From Gammaproteobacteria bacterium (GTDB lineage: Bacteria > Pseudomonadota > Gammaproteobacteria > Burkholderiales > Sulfuricellaceae), in the NCBI GenBank assembly GCA_018824405.1, contig JAHJGO010000022.1, forward strand, positions 103,910-167,909: 64,000 bases of DNA. Reading direction: 5' to 3'. The notes below the pieces were generated by a model. It was not told the origin of the DNA, did no database searches, and was given only the letters and a program-made list of their open reading frames with translations. Of this stretch, positions 51,396-60,626 are shown piece after piece. The translations under genes and the position numbers were made by a program. Each line of letters opens with the position of its first letter. Positions within the stretch are counted from its first letter, which is position 1.

Positions 51396-53044
51396 GGGGC
51401 ATTTTCCTCCGGACGCAGCAGTGCGGTCAACCGTTCAACGGTATGGTCCACCGCATCGCGCATCGGATACAGTACCGTCTGTACCCCGATTTTCTCCAGA
51501 ACCGGACCGTCTTTTTCCTCCCGCGCAACAACGGCCACCTTGCCGCTGAAGCGGCGCTCCTTCAGGGCATGGAAGAGCTGCCGGTTGGATTCGATATCGG
51601 GCAGCGTGCTGATGACCCAGGCCGAGCCATCGAGGGGCAGGGTTTCCAGAAAATCAGGGTCCATGCCGTCGCCGTAGCGCACTGGCAGGCCCTTGTGCCG
51701 CATTTCTCTTGCCAGCTCCGGGTCGAAGTCCACGCCCAGCACGGACAGACCGACATCCTTGAGCGCCAGCGCCAGGTGTCCACCGTAACGGCCAAGACCG
51801 AATACCACGATACCAGGCTGGTCCGGCGCCCGGTATTCTCTTTCGACGGCCAGTTCGCGCGAGGGTCGCCGCCGTTCGAAGATGCCGAGCCAGGGCGCCA
51901 ACCGCTCATAGAGCGGGTGCGAGTAGAGAATCATGTAGGTGGAGACCGCGATCGTGGTCAGCCCGACCAGGGTGGTCAGGCCCAGCGCACCAGTGCCGAC
52001 GTGGCCGAGGGAAATGCCCATGGCGACGAAAATGATCGAGAATTCGCTGATCTGCGCAACAGTCAGCCCGGCAAGAAATCCCGTGCGCTTGCGGTAGCCC
52101 ATGTAACCCATGATCCCCATGACAATGAGCGGATTGCCTATCAGGACGAAAAGCGAGAGGACGATGGCTGGCCAGACCTCGTCGCCGAGGGTCGAGAAAT
52201 CGAGCTTGGCGCCGAGATCGATAAAAAAGAACAGCAGCAGGAAATCGCGAATGCCGGTGAGCCGGGCGTTGATGGCATCACGATAATGCGTCGATGCGAG
52301 CGAAAATCCGGCCAGAAAAGCGCCAGCTTCCTTGGAAAAGCCCGCCCATTCGCCGAGTGCCGCCAGTCCCGTGCCCCAGGCGATGGCAAAGATCAGCAGC
52401 AATTCCTGGGAGCGCGCCATGGTGGTCACCACCTTAGGCAGGACGAAACGCATCAGGACCGCCATCACAAGCGCGGCTGCCGCTACGCGCCCGACAAGCG
52501 AAAGTCCGACTTCAAAAGCGGTTGCGTCGTCTGCGCCACGCAAGGCGCTCATGGCCATCATGGCCAGCACCACTGCCAGATCCTGCACGATCAGGAAGCC
52601 GACCGCGATGCGCCCGTGCAGGGAGTCGAGTTCGCGCTTGTCGGAAAGCAGCTTGACGATGATGATGGTGCTAGAGAACGTGAGTGCGACGGCGATATAC
52701 AGCGCTTCCATGGGGCTTTTGCCCAGCAGCATGGTCAGGGCGAATCCGAATGTAATGGTAAAGCCGAGCTGCCCAAGACCGGTTGCAAGCGCGACCGGGC
52801 CGATGTGGCGCAAATGGTGCAGATCGAGCTTGAGGCCGACAACGAACAGCAGCACCGCGACGCCGACCTGGGCGAGAAGATCGATCTGGTCCTGTGCCGT
52901 CACCAGTCCCAGCACCGCCGGGCCGACCGCAATGCCGACCACGATGTAGGCGATCAGCACCGGCTGACGCAGCCGGATCGCCACCGCCCCGGCGGCGGCC
53001 GAGATCAGCAGCAGGAGAGCAAATTCGCTGAAGACGCCGTGCAT
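51392..53044 (-). CDS. CPA2 cation:proton antiporter with RCK domain (Kef-type)
   Basis: 550 residues from ATG 53044; a TTG at 53104 would add 20. Twelve or so membrane helices of the CPA2 type (IVQDLAVVLAMM, AGAFLAGFSLAS), then a TrkA-N/RCK domain with VVFGLGRYGGHLALAL, a NAD-binding GxGxxG, and acidic VDFDPE. Predicted K+ or Na+/H+ exchange gated by nucleotide. No KefF-type ancillary gene is adjacent. First gene of the operon running to 43235. Confidence 0.9.
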   Translation of the reverse strand: MHGVFSEFALLLLISAAAGAVAIRLRQPVLIAYIVVGIAVGPAVLGLVTAQDQIDLLAQVGVAVLLFVVGLKLDLHHLRHIGPVALATGLGQLGFTITFGFALTMLLGKSPMEALYIAVALTFSSTIIIVKLLSDKRELDSLHGRIAVGFLIVQDLAVVLAMMAMSALRGADDATAFEVGLSLVGRVAAAALVMAVLMRFVLPKVVTTMARSQELLLIFAIAWGTGLAALGEWAGFSKEAGAFLAGFSLASTHYRDAINARLTGIRDFLLLFFFIDLGAKLDFSTLGDEVWPAIVLSLFVLIGNPLIVMGIMGYMGYRKRTGFLAGLTVAQISEFSIIFVAMGISLGHVGTGALGLTTLVGLTTIAVSTYMILYSHPLYERLAPWLGIFERRRPSRELAVEREYRAPDQPGIVVFGLGRYGGHLALALKDVGLSVLGVDFDPELAREMRHKGLPVRYGDGMDPDFLETLPLDGSAWVISTLPDIESNRQLFHALKERRFSGKVAVVAREEKDGPVLEKIGVQTVLYPMRDAVDHTVERLTALLRPEENAP

Positions 53045-53195
53045 GCAGCTTTTACCCGTGACCAGGGTTTGGCGGCGGGCGAGCCGCTGCCCGATGCTGA
53101 ACAATGAGTCCAGCCTGTCTGGATTTGGCGATGCTGATCAGGATGTAATTCATTTCACGCTGGCAGTGAGGTGTTCAGGGTGCGGTGTGACATCA

Positions 53196-54059
53196 TCATT
53201 TTAGTCGGGAAGAGGCGCCTTGCAATAGCAAGGTCTTCAGTTCCCGGATTTCATCACGCATGGCGCGGACTTCGGCATGCACATCCGCCTCGATGTGCTC
53301 GCGTGCCTGTTCAACCGCGGCAACCGTCTCTTTTTGCTCATTCTCGGTATAGCTCTGCATGGCGTTGACGATGATGGCGATGAACAGGTTGAGCATGGTG
53401 AAAGTCGCTATCAGGATGAAAGGCACGAAGAATGCCCAGGCGTAGGGGAAGTTTTCCATCACCGGGCGGGCGATGCCCATCGACCAGCTTTCCAGGGTCA
53501 TGATCTGGAACAGGGTATAGAGCGAGCGCCCCAGGTGGCCGAACCATTCCGGGTAGTCGGCGGCGAACAGATTGGTGGCGATCACCGCGAACACGTAATA
53601 GATGACCAGCAACACCAGCCCGATGGAAATCAGCCCTGGTATTGCACCCAGCAGCGCCCCCACCACTCGCCGCATGGAAGGCACCATGGTCAAGAGCCGC
53701 ATCACCCGCAATACCCTCAGCGCCCGCAACACGGCAAGCTGGCCGGTGGCCGGCAGCAGGGCGATGGTGACGACGGTAAAGTCGAATATGCTCCAGGGGT
53801 CGCGCCAGAAAGCCTTTCGATGAACATACAGACGCAGCACGATCTCGACCACGAATACAGCCAGGATGGCTGTGTCCAGTAAACGGATCGGCCCGCCTGC
53901 AGCCGCCATCGCGGCGGGCCAGGTTTCCAGCCCGAGCAGGACCGCGTTGATCAGGATCAGGGTGATGATGACACCCTGCACATGGCGGTGCTCAATGAAG
54001 GCGCGCAGGCGTTCACGCATATTTGAAGATGTGGCTTGTTGCATGGCAGGGTTCATCAT
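53196..54059 (-). CDS. Bacterial voltage-gated sodium channel (NaChBac/NavAb type)
   Basis: 287 residues, six membrane segments as one domain. The S4 voltage sensor at about 108-133 has regularly spaced arginines (LRALRVLRVMRLLTMVPSMRR). The pore loop carries the selectivity filter TLESWSM at 188-194, which I recall as the filter of NavAb. A C-terminal helix (about 230-280) is a likely coiled-coil neck. Four copies form a Na+ channel. Sits next to the cation-antiporter operon. Confidence 0.93.
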   Translation of the reverse strand: MMNPAMQQATSSNMRERLRAFIEHRHVQGVIITLILINAVLLGLETWPAAMAAAGGPIRLLDTAILAVFVVEIVLRLYVHRKAFWRDPWSIFDFTVVTIALLPATGQLAVLRALRVLRVMRLLTMVPSMRRVVGALLGAIPGLISIGLVLLVIYYVFAVIATNLFAADYPEWFGHLGRSLYTLFQIMTLESWSMGIARPVMENFPYAWAFFVPFILIATFTMLNLFIAIIVNAMQSYTENEQKETVAAVEQAREHIEADVHAEVRAMRDEIRELKTLLLQGASSRLK

Positions 54060-54062
54060 CGC

Positions 54063-54467
54063 TCAGTTCCTGACAACAGGATGGCCCTCGCTGATCCAGC
54101 GGGTGATGCCGTCACGCACATTGTAAATCTGTGTATAGCCCAAATCGGCCAGCTCACGCGCCAGTGATCCGGTGCGGTTGCCGGTGCGGCAGATCAGGAT
54201 AACCGGATCATTTTTACCAACCCTGGCGGTAAAGTCTGGTAAGAATTCCGGATTCATCCGTCCGGCTGCGTCAACGAAAGTCAGCTTGCGGCTGTCTTTT
54301 ACTACGCCAGTCTCACGCCATTCCTCCGGACGGCGGACGTCATACAGGGGTATACCCTGAGCGATCAGCGTCTTCAACTGGCTGTTGTCGACATTGTTGT
54401 AAGGCGGCTCGGCGCAACCGCCGAGAGCAAGCGCAACAAGAACGATGGTGAAGAGGCGGGCGATCAT
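54063..54467 (-). CDS. Rhodanese-like lipoprotein
   Basis: 134 residues from ATG 54467. Lipobox LALGGCAEP marks an outer- or inner-membrane lipoprotein. The rhodanese domain has its catalytic Cys in ILICRTGNRTGSLA. Could carry persulfide sulfur in the periplasm. An upstream start at 54497 is in frame but would spoil the signal peptide. Gap to the channel gene is 3 bases. Confidence 0.87.
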   Translation of the reverse strand: MIARLFTIVLVALALGGCAEPPYNNVDNSQLKTLIAQGIPLYDVRRPEEWRETGVVKDSRKLTFVDAAGRMNPEFLPDFTARVGKNDPVILICRTGNRTGSLARELADLGYTQIYNVRDGITRWISEGHPVVRN

Positions 54468-54619
54468 GGCGTAATTCCGTTCATAAGTAGATTTCAATAA
54501 TTGAAGTTAGTCGTGCACGTCAATCAAACTGGAGATGACTGTTGGTTCCGATGGAAGTGGTCTGCTACGGCAGCGAGCCGGAAAAGCAGTGCCAGCATAT
54601 CCAGCATAAAGACAATGAA

Positions 54620-54641
54620 GGCGCCCCGCATCCGGGGCGCC
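54620..54641 (-). terminator. Hairpin downstream of the DASS transporter gene
   Basis: A perfect 9-bp GGCGCCCCG stem (54620-54628 with 54633-54641) and a 4-base loop. On the minus strand it is followed by a T-rich TTCATTGTCTTT, so it could terminate the DASS transcript. The remaining 229-base gap (54498-54726) shows nothing else convincing. Confidence 0.5.
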
Positions 54642-54726
54642 AATGAAAATCGATTGGTTTATTGGTGTATCCAGTCAGCGGGTTTTTGACGATAAAATCC
54701 TGAGACCTGCTTTTGCTTCATGCAGT

Positions 54727-56223
54727 TCACTTGACCTGTATCTGCATGCCGAGCAGTGGCCAAAGCAACGTGACCGACAGTCCCAGTACGATCAGCAGGA
54801 CCAGGCTCATGGGAATGCCATGCTTGAAGAACTCGCCGGTTGTAAACTGCTTCGAGTCGTAGGCGATGGCATTGGGTGCGGCTCCGATCAGCAGCAAGAA
54901 AGGCATGCCGGCGGTGACCAGGGAAGCGTACATCACCACTTCCGGCGCCACCCCCATGTATTTCGCGATAACCAGGGCCACCGGCAAAACAATGGCGATG
55001 GCTGCCACGTTCATGATGAAATTGGTCATTATCAGAACGAAGGCGGCGATGCCCATGACAAACACGAACCAGTGCGCTTCAAGAAGCAGCCCCAGCCATT
55101 GTACTGCCATCCATTCCGCAGCTCCCGTCTGCCACAGGCAGAAGCCGATGGACATGGCGCCGGAGAACAGCAGGATGATATTCCAGGGAATTTCCTCCAG
55201 ATCCTTCACCGTCAGGATGCCGATGATGAAAAACATCAGGGTGGAGATCAGCATCAGCGCGGCGCGGTCGATCTGCTGCAAAAACGGGATGAATCCCCTG
55301 AGCGTCATCAGCACGACCACGCCCAGCACGATAAACAGCACGATCTTCTCGTGCGCGCTCATTGGCCCCAGTCCGGCGGACAGGCGCTTGACCGTATCCT
55401 TCAGGCCGGGAATGGTCTTTTTTTCCGGTTTGATGAAGGTGATCAGGTAGAGCCAGATCAGGAACACCATCAGCCAGCCGATCACGAACATGTAGGAAGT
55501 GAGCTCGAAGAAGCCGATTTCGTTACCGGTGAATTCCTTGTACATGCCTGCAGCCGCCGGACCGCGCGCAGCACCCAGAAAGGTGATGATGCTGCCGGCG
55601 CCCGCTGCGTAGGCCATGCCGATGAACAGGCTCTTGCCAAAATTGGTTTTCTTGTCGCCCTCGCCATACAGGGAGTAGATCGCCAGCAGAATGGGGAACA
55701 TGGTTGCGGCCACGGCGGTATGCGCCATCAGGTGCGCGAGAGCTGCCGTCACCACCAGGCAGCCGAGCAGGATCATATTGGTGTTTTCACCCGCCACCGC
55801 CAGCACCTTGTAGGCGATGCGCCGGGTCAGGCCGGATTTGGTGAAGGCCAGTCCAATCACGATGGACCCGAAGATGAACATGACCGACGGGTCCATGAAG
55901 TCGCGGAAGGCATCCTTTCCAGGGCGGATCAGGAACAGAGCCTGGAACATGCCGATGGCAATGGCGGTGACGCCGATAGGAATGACCTCGAAAACCCACC
56001 AGATGCCAGCCATCAGGAACAGGGCAATGGCCGCCTTGCCTTGCGGCGAAAGCTGAAAGATCTTGCCGGCGGGGTCGATGGCATCAGGCCAGGCTGGCAT
56101 GAAATAGATCGTCAGGAAAACGCCGAGACCGGCAAGCAGGATGATGAATTTTTTCCAGTCGTAACTGCTTTGTGCCGTCTGGATGTGAAGAGTGGGTTCG
56201 CTGTTGGAACTGGCATCAGTCAT
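54727..56223 (-). CDS. DASS/SLC13-family anion transporter
   Basis: 498 residues with about eleven membrane helices. Conserved features: WWVFEVIPIGVTAIAIGM, a LMAHTAVAATMFPIL segment and the second-half TNFIMNVAAIAIVLPVAL, both bearing the SNT-like substrate-binding pattern. Sodium-coupled uptake of dicarboxylates or sulfate is the family role; which one cannot be read from sequence. Its start overlaps the CBS gene by 8 bases. Confidence 0.87.
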   Translation of the reverse strand: MTDASSNSEPTLHIQTAQSSYDWKKFIILLAGLGVFLTIYFMPAWPDAIDPAGKIFQLSPQGKAAIALFLMAGIWWVFEVIPIGVTAIAIGMFQALFLIRPGKDAFRDFMDPSVMFIFGSIVIGLAFTKSGLTRRIAYKVLAVAGENTNMILLGCLVVTAALAHLMAHTAVAATMFPILLAIYSLYGEGDKKTNFGKSLFIGMAYAAGAGSIITFLGAARGPAAAGMYKEFTGNEIGFFELTSYMFVIGWLMVFLIWLYLITFIKPEKKTIPGLKDTVKRLSAGLGPMSAHEKIVLFIVLGVVVLMTLRGFIPFLQQIDRAALMLISTLMFFIIGILTVKDLEEIPWNIILLFSGAMSIGFCLWQTGAAEWMAVQWLGLLLEAHWFVFVMGIAAFVLIMTNFIMNVAAIAIVLPVALVIAKYMGVAPEVVMYASLVTAGMPFLLLIGAAPNAIAYDSKQFTTGEFFKHGIPMSLVLLIVLGLSVTLLWPLLGMQIQVK

Positions 56224-56728
56224 GGAGCACCACCGCTGCGGCCTGGTTAAATATATCGACGATGCGTACCACCCCGATCACTTTTGTGCCATCCAGCACC
56301 GGCAGCATATCGACTCCGTTAGAGATCATCAGGTAGGCCGCGCGGGTCAAGGGATCGCTGGCCTGCACGGTGTCCTGCACCGGCACCATCTGGCTTTCCA
56401 CCCGCACCTCGTTCACCAGCCGGCATTGCGCCACGAACGAATCCTGCCAGAGGATGCTGAGCGCGGCGTCGTCCGGCAGTGCGCCGGCGACATGTTGCGC
56501 TGCAGTTGACTTCAGGTAATCGGGCATCAGTGCACGCAGCAGGTCGCGAATGCTGAGGGTGCCCACCAGGGTCTGTGTGTCGAACACCAGGAGGTGGCGG
56601 AATCGCCAGCCTGCAGTCTGATGCTTGTTGTGGAGAACGGCGAAGGCTTCACGGATGGAGGCGTCGTGAGCAATGTGTGGAAACTCCGCAAGGGGAACGA
56701 AGATGTCCCAAACCTGGTTTGCGATCAC
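56216..56728 (-). CDS. Two-CBS-domain protein
   Basis: 170 residues from a GTG start at 56728 with GAGGAG 5 bases upstream; the ATG at 56821 lacks such a site. Two CBS motifs (about 15-75 and 100-165; RHLLVFDTQTLVGTLSIRDLL, VDMLPVLDGTKVIGVVRIVD). CBS pairs bind adenosine nucleotides and may gate the DASS transporter that follows by 8-base overlap. The 235-base gap upstream (56729-56963) is AT-rich and presumably holds the promoter; nothing else seen. Confidence 0.87.
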   Translation of the reverse strand: MIANQVWDIFVPLAEFPHIAHDASIREAFAVLHNKHQTAGWRFRHLLVFDTQTLVGTLSIRDLLRALMPDYLKSTAAQHVAGALPDDAALSILWQDSFVAQCRLVNEVRVESQMVPVQDTVQASDPLTRAAYLMISNGVDMLPVLDGTKVIGVVRIVDIFNQAAAVVLHD

Positions 56729-56963
56729 ATTTTTCTCCTCTCTATCTTGCCGGGCCTTGCGAAAAGGCCGAATAGCGCTCATGGTCGAGCGTGAGGCTAT
56801 CCTACAGGGATTGCTGCACAATAAATATTCGAATAAAACTTAGCTCATGTTCGAAATTAACGATCTATGAGTGCATATATTAGCTTGAGGCGGGGAAGAT
56901 GCCTGCGGAAATGGCGGGGATTTTGCCATTCGATCGCGTATCGTAACGGAAGAAAGCTTTTTG

Positions 56964-57503
56964 TCAGCTGCGGGCTGATGCTGAAACCTGACCTTCAAAA
57001 TACATCAGGAAAGCCTGTTTTGCCTCTTCCGGCGTCATTGGGTGAATGACTTCGCGACAGGGTGCTATGCCTTCGAGATATGACCATGGCTCTGCAGAAT
57101 AAGGCATCAGGTCGCGTTTTTCAGTTGCCAGCGCAATCAGGTCGGCCCGCTTGACGACCGGGTTGTGGCTCAGGTTCACATCAAAACGCTCGCCGATGAT
57201 GCGTGTCACGCTGTCCTCGATTTCCGAAAATGACGGTAGCAAGACCTTGAGCGGTTTCACCATGTCTCCGAGATAGGCCTCGGCTGCATCGTGCAGCAAG
57301 GCCGCAAACCTCAGTTCCTCCGGCACCAGCGAGGCCACGATCAGGCTGTGTTGCGCGACTGAGTAAAACGCACTGGTCTGGCCGTTGAAGCGGCACTGAT
57401 AGGCCAGCCCATGGGCGATGTCTTCAATTGCCACATCGTCGATGCGTGGCTCCAGCGGATAGAAACGGTTGCCCAGATAGGTTGAAACATACAGTGTGCT
57501 CAT
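56964..57503 (-). CDS. HD-domain phosphohydrolase (YfbR-like)
   Basis: 179 residues. The metal ligands are VAQHSLIV (H), LLHDAAEAYLGD (HD) and a distal D in the KRADLIALATE region. Family members act on nucleotides or 5'-deoxynucleotides. GGAGG precedes the ATG. The promoter region is shared with the divergent WYL regulator gene and contains the palindrome at 57557, which overlaps the predicted -10 on this strand. Confidence 0.87.
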   Translation of the reverse strand: MSTLYVSTYLGNRFYPLEPRIDDVAIEDIAHGLAYQCRFNGQTSAFYSVAQHSLIVASLVPEELRFAALLHDAAEAYLGDMVKPLKVLLPSFSEIEDSVTRIIGERFDVNLSHNPVVKRADLIALATEKRDLMPYSAEPWSYLEGIAPCREVIHPMTPEEAKQAFLMYFEGQVSASARS

Positions 57504-57556
57504 TGGGCCTCCATGGTTATGATCTGTTCAATTCGGTTTCAGTATGGCACGCTATG

Positions 57557-57573
57557 GGCTCACTATATGAGCC
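57557..57573. promoter_or_regulatory. Palindromic operator 1 (GGCTCA-N5-TGAGCC)
   Basis: Perfect inverted repeat GGCTCA-CTATA-TGAGCC. The spacer lies over TATAGT read on the minus strand (-10 of the HD gene). It is 26 bases before the WYL start and 53 bases before the HD start. Same pattern recurs at 58585 and 61282. Confidence 0.6.
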
Positions 57574-57591
57574 ATAAAGACAAAGGATCAA
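57562..57591 (-). promoter_or_regulatory. Sigma-70 promoter candidate for the HD gene
   Basis: Minus-strand TTGATC (57591-57586) and TATAGT (57567-57562) with an 18-base spacer, 59 bases before the HD start. The -10 falls in the spacer of operator 1. Confidence 0.45.
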
Positions 57592-57599
57592 GAGAAAAT

Positions 57600-58574
57600 A
57601 TGGATCGTACCGAACGTTTCTATCGAATTGATCAGCTGATGAACGAATACAAGGTCGTGTCACTGGATACGTTTCTGAACGAGCTTGGCATCTCCCGCGC
57701 TACTTTCAAGCGCGACCTCGAGTATTTGCGCGACCGGCTCAATGCCCCCATTGAATGGGACCGTGATGCGGGCGGCTACCGTTTCGGCAAGGCCGATACC
57801 CTGGCACCCAAATACGAATTGCCCGGCCTGTGGTTCAATGCCTCGGAAATCCACGCCCTGCTCACCATGCAGCAGCTGCTTGCCAATCTGCAGCCCGGCC
57901 TGCTCGGGCCGCACATCCAGCCGCTCCAGTCGCGGCTCAACCAGTTGCTGGATAGCGGCGACCATTCGGCTGAGGAAGTCCAGCAGCGCATCAAGATCCT
58001 GCATGCCGCAGCGCGCCGGGTGACATCGGAAAATTTTGAGCTGATCAGCCATGCGCTGCTAAAGCGCCAGCGCCTGCAAATTACTCATTACAGCCGCAGC
58101 AACGACCAGCAGACCGAGCGCGAAATTTCGCCGCAACGGCTGGTGTATTACCGCGACAACTGGTATCTCGACGCCTGGTGTCACCTGCGGAAGGGTCTCA
58201 GGAGCTTTTCGGTCGACACCATCAGAAAGGCGGTACTTCTCGACAAGGTAGCCAAGGCGGTGCCGAACGGGCAGCTGGATGAAACCCTGGGTAGCGGCTA
58301 TGGCATTTTTTCCGGCAAGGCTGCATATCGGGCCGTGCTCAGATTCACCCCGGAGCGGGCGCGCTGGGTGGCCCAGGAACAGTGGCACCCGAAGCAGAAA
58401 GGCCGGCTTGAAAAAAATGGCGCCTATGTGCTGGAAATTCCTTATAGCGACGATCGCGAACTGGTGATGGATATCCTCAAATACGGGCCCGATGTGGAAG
58501 TGCTGGGCCCCGATTCGCTGCGCGAACGGGTGAAAAAACTGCTTAAGACCGCTTATTCCATATACGGCAAGTAA
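57600..58574 (+). CDS. WYL-domain transcriptional regulator
   Basis: 324 residues from ATG 57600. N-terminal HTH (about 5-60; TFLNELGISRATFKRDLEYL), then a WYL domain (about 140-225; LQITHYSRSND, ISPQRLVYYRDNWYLDAW) and a C-terminal WCX-like extension to 320. WYL domains bind ligands such as nucleic-acid fragments and control DNA-damage and defence genes in several lineages. Divergent from the HD phosphohydrolase; the palindrome at 57557 is a candidate autoregulatory operator. Confidence 0.9.
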   Translation: MDRTERFYRIDQLMNEYKVVSLDTFLNELGISRATFKRDLEYLRDRLNAPIEWDRDAGGYRFGKADTLAPKYELPGLWFNASEIHALLTMQQLLANLQPGLLGPHIQPLQSRLNQLLDSGDHSAEEVQQRIKILHAAARRVTSENFELISHALLKRQRLQITHYSRSNDQQTEREISPQRLVYYRDNWYLDAWCHLRKGLRSFSVDTIRKAVLLDKVAKAVPNGQLDETLGSGYGIFSGKAAYRAVLRFTPERARWVAQEQWHPKQKGRLEKNGAYVLEIPYSDDRELVMDILKYGPDVEVLGPDSLRERVKKLLKTAYSIYGK

Positions 58575-58584
58575 ATCCCGGTCG

Positions 58585-58601
58585 GGCTCGTTCCATGAGC
58601 C
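58585..58601. promoter_or_regulatory. Palindromic operator 2 (GGCTCG-N5-TGAGCC)
   Basis: GGCTCG-TTCCA-TGAGCC, followed by a further GGCTCG half-site after AATA (58606-58611). It is 10 bases after the WYL stop and 57 bases before the DUF4258-like start. Eleven of twelve arm bases equal operator 1. Confidence 0.6.
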
Positions 58602-58658
58602 AATAGGCTCGCATACTGGCATCACGATGATCCATCCGGATCGAACAAGGAGATCGTG

Positions 58659-58934
58659 ATGAAACTGGGAAAAATCAGCAGCCATGCCCGTGTGAAGATG
58701 CGGCAGCGGGGCATTACCGAAGCCGCGTTGCAGCGTCTGCTGGCCAGCGGCCGCGTTGAGCAGGATCATCTGGGCGGCAAGATAGTTTATTTTGATCATG
58801 AAGAGCGTGCCCGGCCAGAAGCTGAATTCCAGCTTTGCAGCCCTGAGCGCAGCCGCGATGCTTATGCCGTGATGGATTGCCATGGTGAAATTATCACGGT
58901 GGGCAGTCGCTTCAGCAGGGTGCGAAAACACTGA
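58659..58934 (+). CDS. DUF4258-like small protein
   Basis: 91 residues from ATG 58659, AAGGAG upstream. Segments SSHARVKMRQRGITEAAL and VMDCHGEIITVGSRF resemble DUF4258, a fold related to toxin-like RNases. No antitoxin is adjacent, so a toxin role is not claimed. Preceded by operator 2. Confidence 0.7.
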   Translation: MKLGKISSHARVKMRQRGITEAALQRLLASGRVEQDHLGGKIVYFDHEERARPEAEFQLCSPERSRDAYAVMDCHGEIITVGSRFSRVRKH

Positions 58935-58967
58935 ACCACAGTTGTTCGGGGATGAATCTGTAGCCGT

Positions 58968-58976
58968 TGATATAAT
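58968..58976 (+). promoter_or_regulatory. Extended -10 of the exonuclease gene
   Basis: TGATATAAT is a TGn-TATAAT extended -10 in the gap before the exonuclease-GIY-YIG gene. A start near 58983 would put the first ATG of the frame at the transcript end, which supports ATG 59058 instead. Confidence 0.5.
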
Positions 58977-59057
58977 GGCATTTTGTGTCTGGAAAATTGC
59001 CGTGAACATCCTCTCCTGTGTCTTCATGAATGGCGCCTGCCGGATGCAGTCCGGATC

Positions 59058-60500
59058 ATGATGGATTCGCTGCCACAACCGCTGGTGTTCGTCGATCTGG
59101 AAACAACTGGTGCCAATACCAGCGGGGATCGCATTACGGAGATCGGGATTGTTGAGATTTCGGAGCACGGTGTCAGCGAATGGTCCACCCTGGTGAACCC
59201 GCAGACCCCGATTTCGCCCTTCATCCAGCGCCTGACCGGCATCAGCGATGCGATGGTGTCCACTGCTCCGACGTTCGCGGAAATCGCAGTGGCTTTGCTG
59301 GAAAGGCTGAGAGGGCGGCTTTTCATCGCGCACAATGTGCGTTTCGATTATGGTTTTTTGCGCAGTGAATTCAAGCGCGCGGGGATGGATTTTCGGGCTG
59401 ACGTGTTATGCACGGTCAAGCTTTCGCGCAAGCTTTATCCGCAGCATCACAAGCACAACCTGGATGCGCTGATCGAGCGCCATCAATTGCCGGTAAGCTC
59501 ACGTCACCGTGCGCTGGCCGACGCCCAGGCCATTCATGCATTCTGGGGCAGGATACACACGGAATTGCCGCCTGAGGCCATCCAGAATGCGTTGCATGAA
59601 TTGTTGAAACCAGTCTCCCTGCCGCCTGAGCTGGATGTCTCGACGGTTGAAGATTTGCCGGAAGCCCATGGCGTGTATCTGTTCTACGGCGAAAATGATG
59701 CGCCACTGTATATTGGCAAAAGCAGCAATATCCGCCGCAGTGCGCTGGCGCATTTCGCCGCTGATCCAAAACATCATCGGGACACGCTGATTGCCGAGCA
59801 GATCAGGCGGATCGAGTGGATTGAAACAGCGGGTGATCTGGGTGCGCAGCTGGTTGAATCACGTCTGCTCAAGACGCTTCATCCGGTACACAATCCGCAC
59901 AGGAAGGGTGACCATGAACTGTGTGCATGGAAGCTTGAGCCAGCCGAAAATGGCGGAATGACTGTGCGACTGGTTTATGCCCGGGAGCTGGATTTTGGTG
60001 CTGAGGCTGGCCTATATGGCTTGTTTGCCTCGAAAAAGAAAGCCGTCGATGTGCTACGTGATATCGCTGCGGCCTACCGTCTGTGTCTGATCCAGCTGGG
60101 GCTCGAACATTCACCGCAGGGCAAGCGCGCACCCTGTTCGGCCTACCCGCATCCGCATCCGCATTGCAAGGGGGTATGCATCGGCAAGGAGTCGCCTGGG
60201 CAGCACGATATCCGTCTCATGGGCGCGTTGGCCCGCTTGGGAGTGCAAGCCTGGCCTTTCCCCGGAGTAGTGGGGATACGCGAAACGGCGAACTGGGGCA
60301 GCATGACTGAAATCCACCTGATCGACCGCTGGGTTTATCTGGGCTCGTTCAGGTCGGAGCAGGATTTTCCTCATGCGCTCAGTGTGCGCCCGGCGTTTGA
60401 ACTGGATACCTACAAGATTCTTACGCACTACCTGAAGCAGGCCAGAATTGACATTATTCCTGTGGCACTTGAGGTAAGTGGGTCAGACGGCCGCCATTAA
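59058..60500 (+). CDS. DEDDh exonuclease fused to GIY-YIG nuclease
   Basis: 480 residues from ATG 59058. Residues 8-170 are a DnaQ-type 3'-5' exonuclease with VFVDLETTG, AHNVRFDYG and HRALADAQA (D, E, D, H, D). Residues about 200-275 form a GIY-YIG fold (GVYLFYG, PLYIGKSSNIRRSALAHF) as in UvrC/Cho. A Cys/His-rich tail (HPHPHCKGVC) follows. This combined protein is known in proteobacteria and may act in DNA repair. It lies in the WYL neighbourhood. Confidence 0.88.
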   Translation: MMDSLPQPLVFVDLETTGANTSGDRITEIGIVEISEHGVSEWSTLVNPQTPISPFIQRLTGISDAMVSTAPTFAEIAVALLERLRGRLFIAHNVRFDYGFLRSEFKRAGMDFRADVLCTVKLSRKLYPQHHKHNLDALIERHQLPVSSRHRALADAQAIHAFWGRIHTELPPEAIQNALHELLKPVSLPPELDVSTVEDLPEAHGVYLFYGENDAPLYIGKSSNIRRSALAHFAADPKHHRDTLIAEQIRRIEWIETAGDLGAQLVESRLLKTLHPVHNPHRKGDHELCAWKLEPAENGGMTVRLVYARELDFGAEAGLYGLFASKKKAVDVLRDIAAAYRLCLIQLGLEHSPQGKRAPCSAYPHPHPHCKGVCIGKESPGQHDIRLMGALARLGVQAWPFPGVVGIRETANWGSMTEIHLIDRWVYLGSFRSEQDFPHALSVRPAFELDTYKILTHYLKQARIDIIPVALEVSGSDGRH

Positions 60501-60626
60501 GAGTGAATTTTTTGCGCGATTTCGAATCCAAGAAAATGAGATTGCCTGCTTTGAGCTTTGCCTTGGCTATCCGCACCGTTGCTGGTAGTTATTTTCAGAT
60601 GATGCATTTGCAACCGGGATGATCTG

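Noticed and set aside
58659..58934. Toxin-antitoxin pair at the DUF4258-like gene
   Set aside because: No antitoxin-like partner is adjacent or overlapping; only the fold similarity can be stated.
58983..59057. Upstream ATG of the exonuclease gene
   Set aside because: It coincides with the expected transcript start of the extended -10 promoter; ATG 59058 precedes the conserved exonuclease motif.
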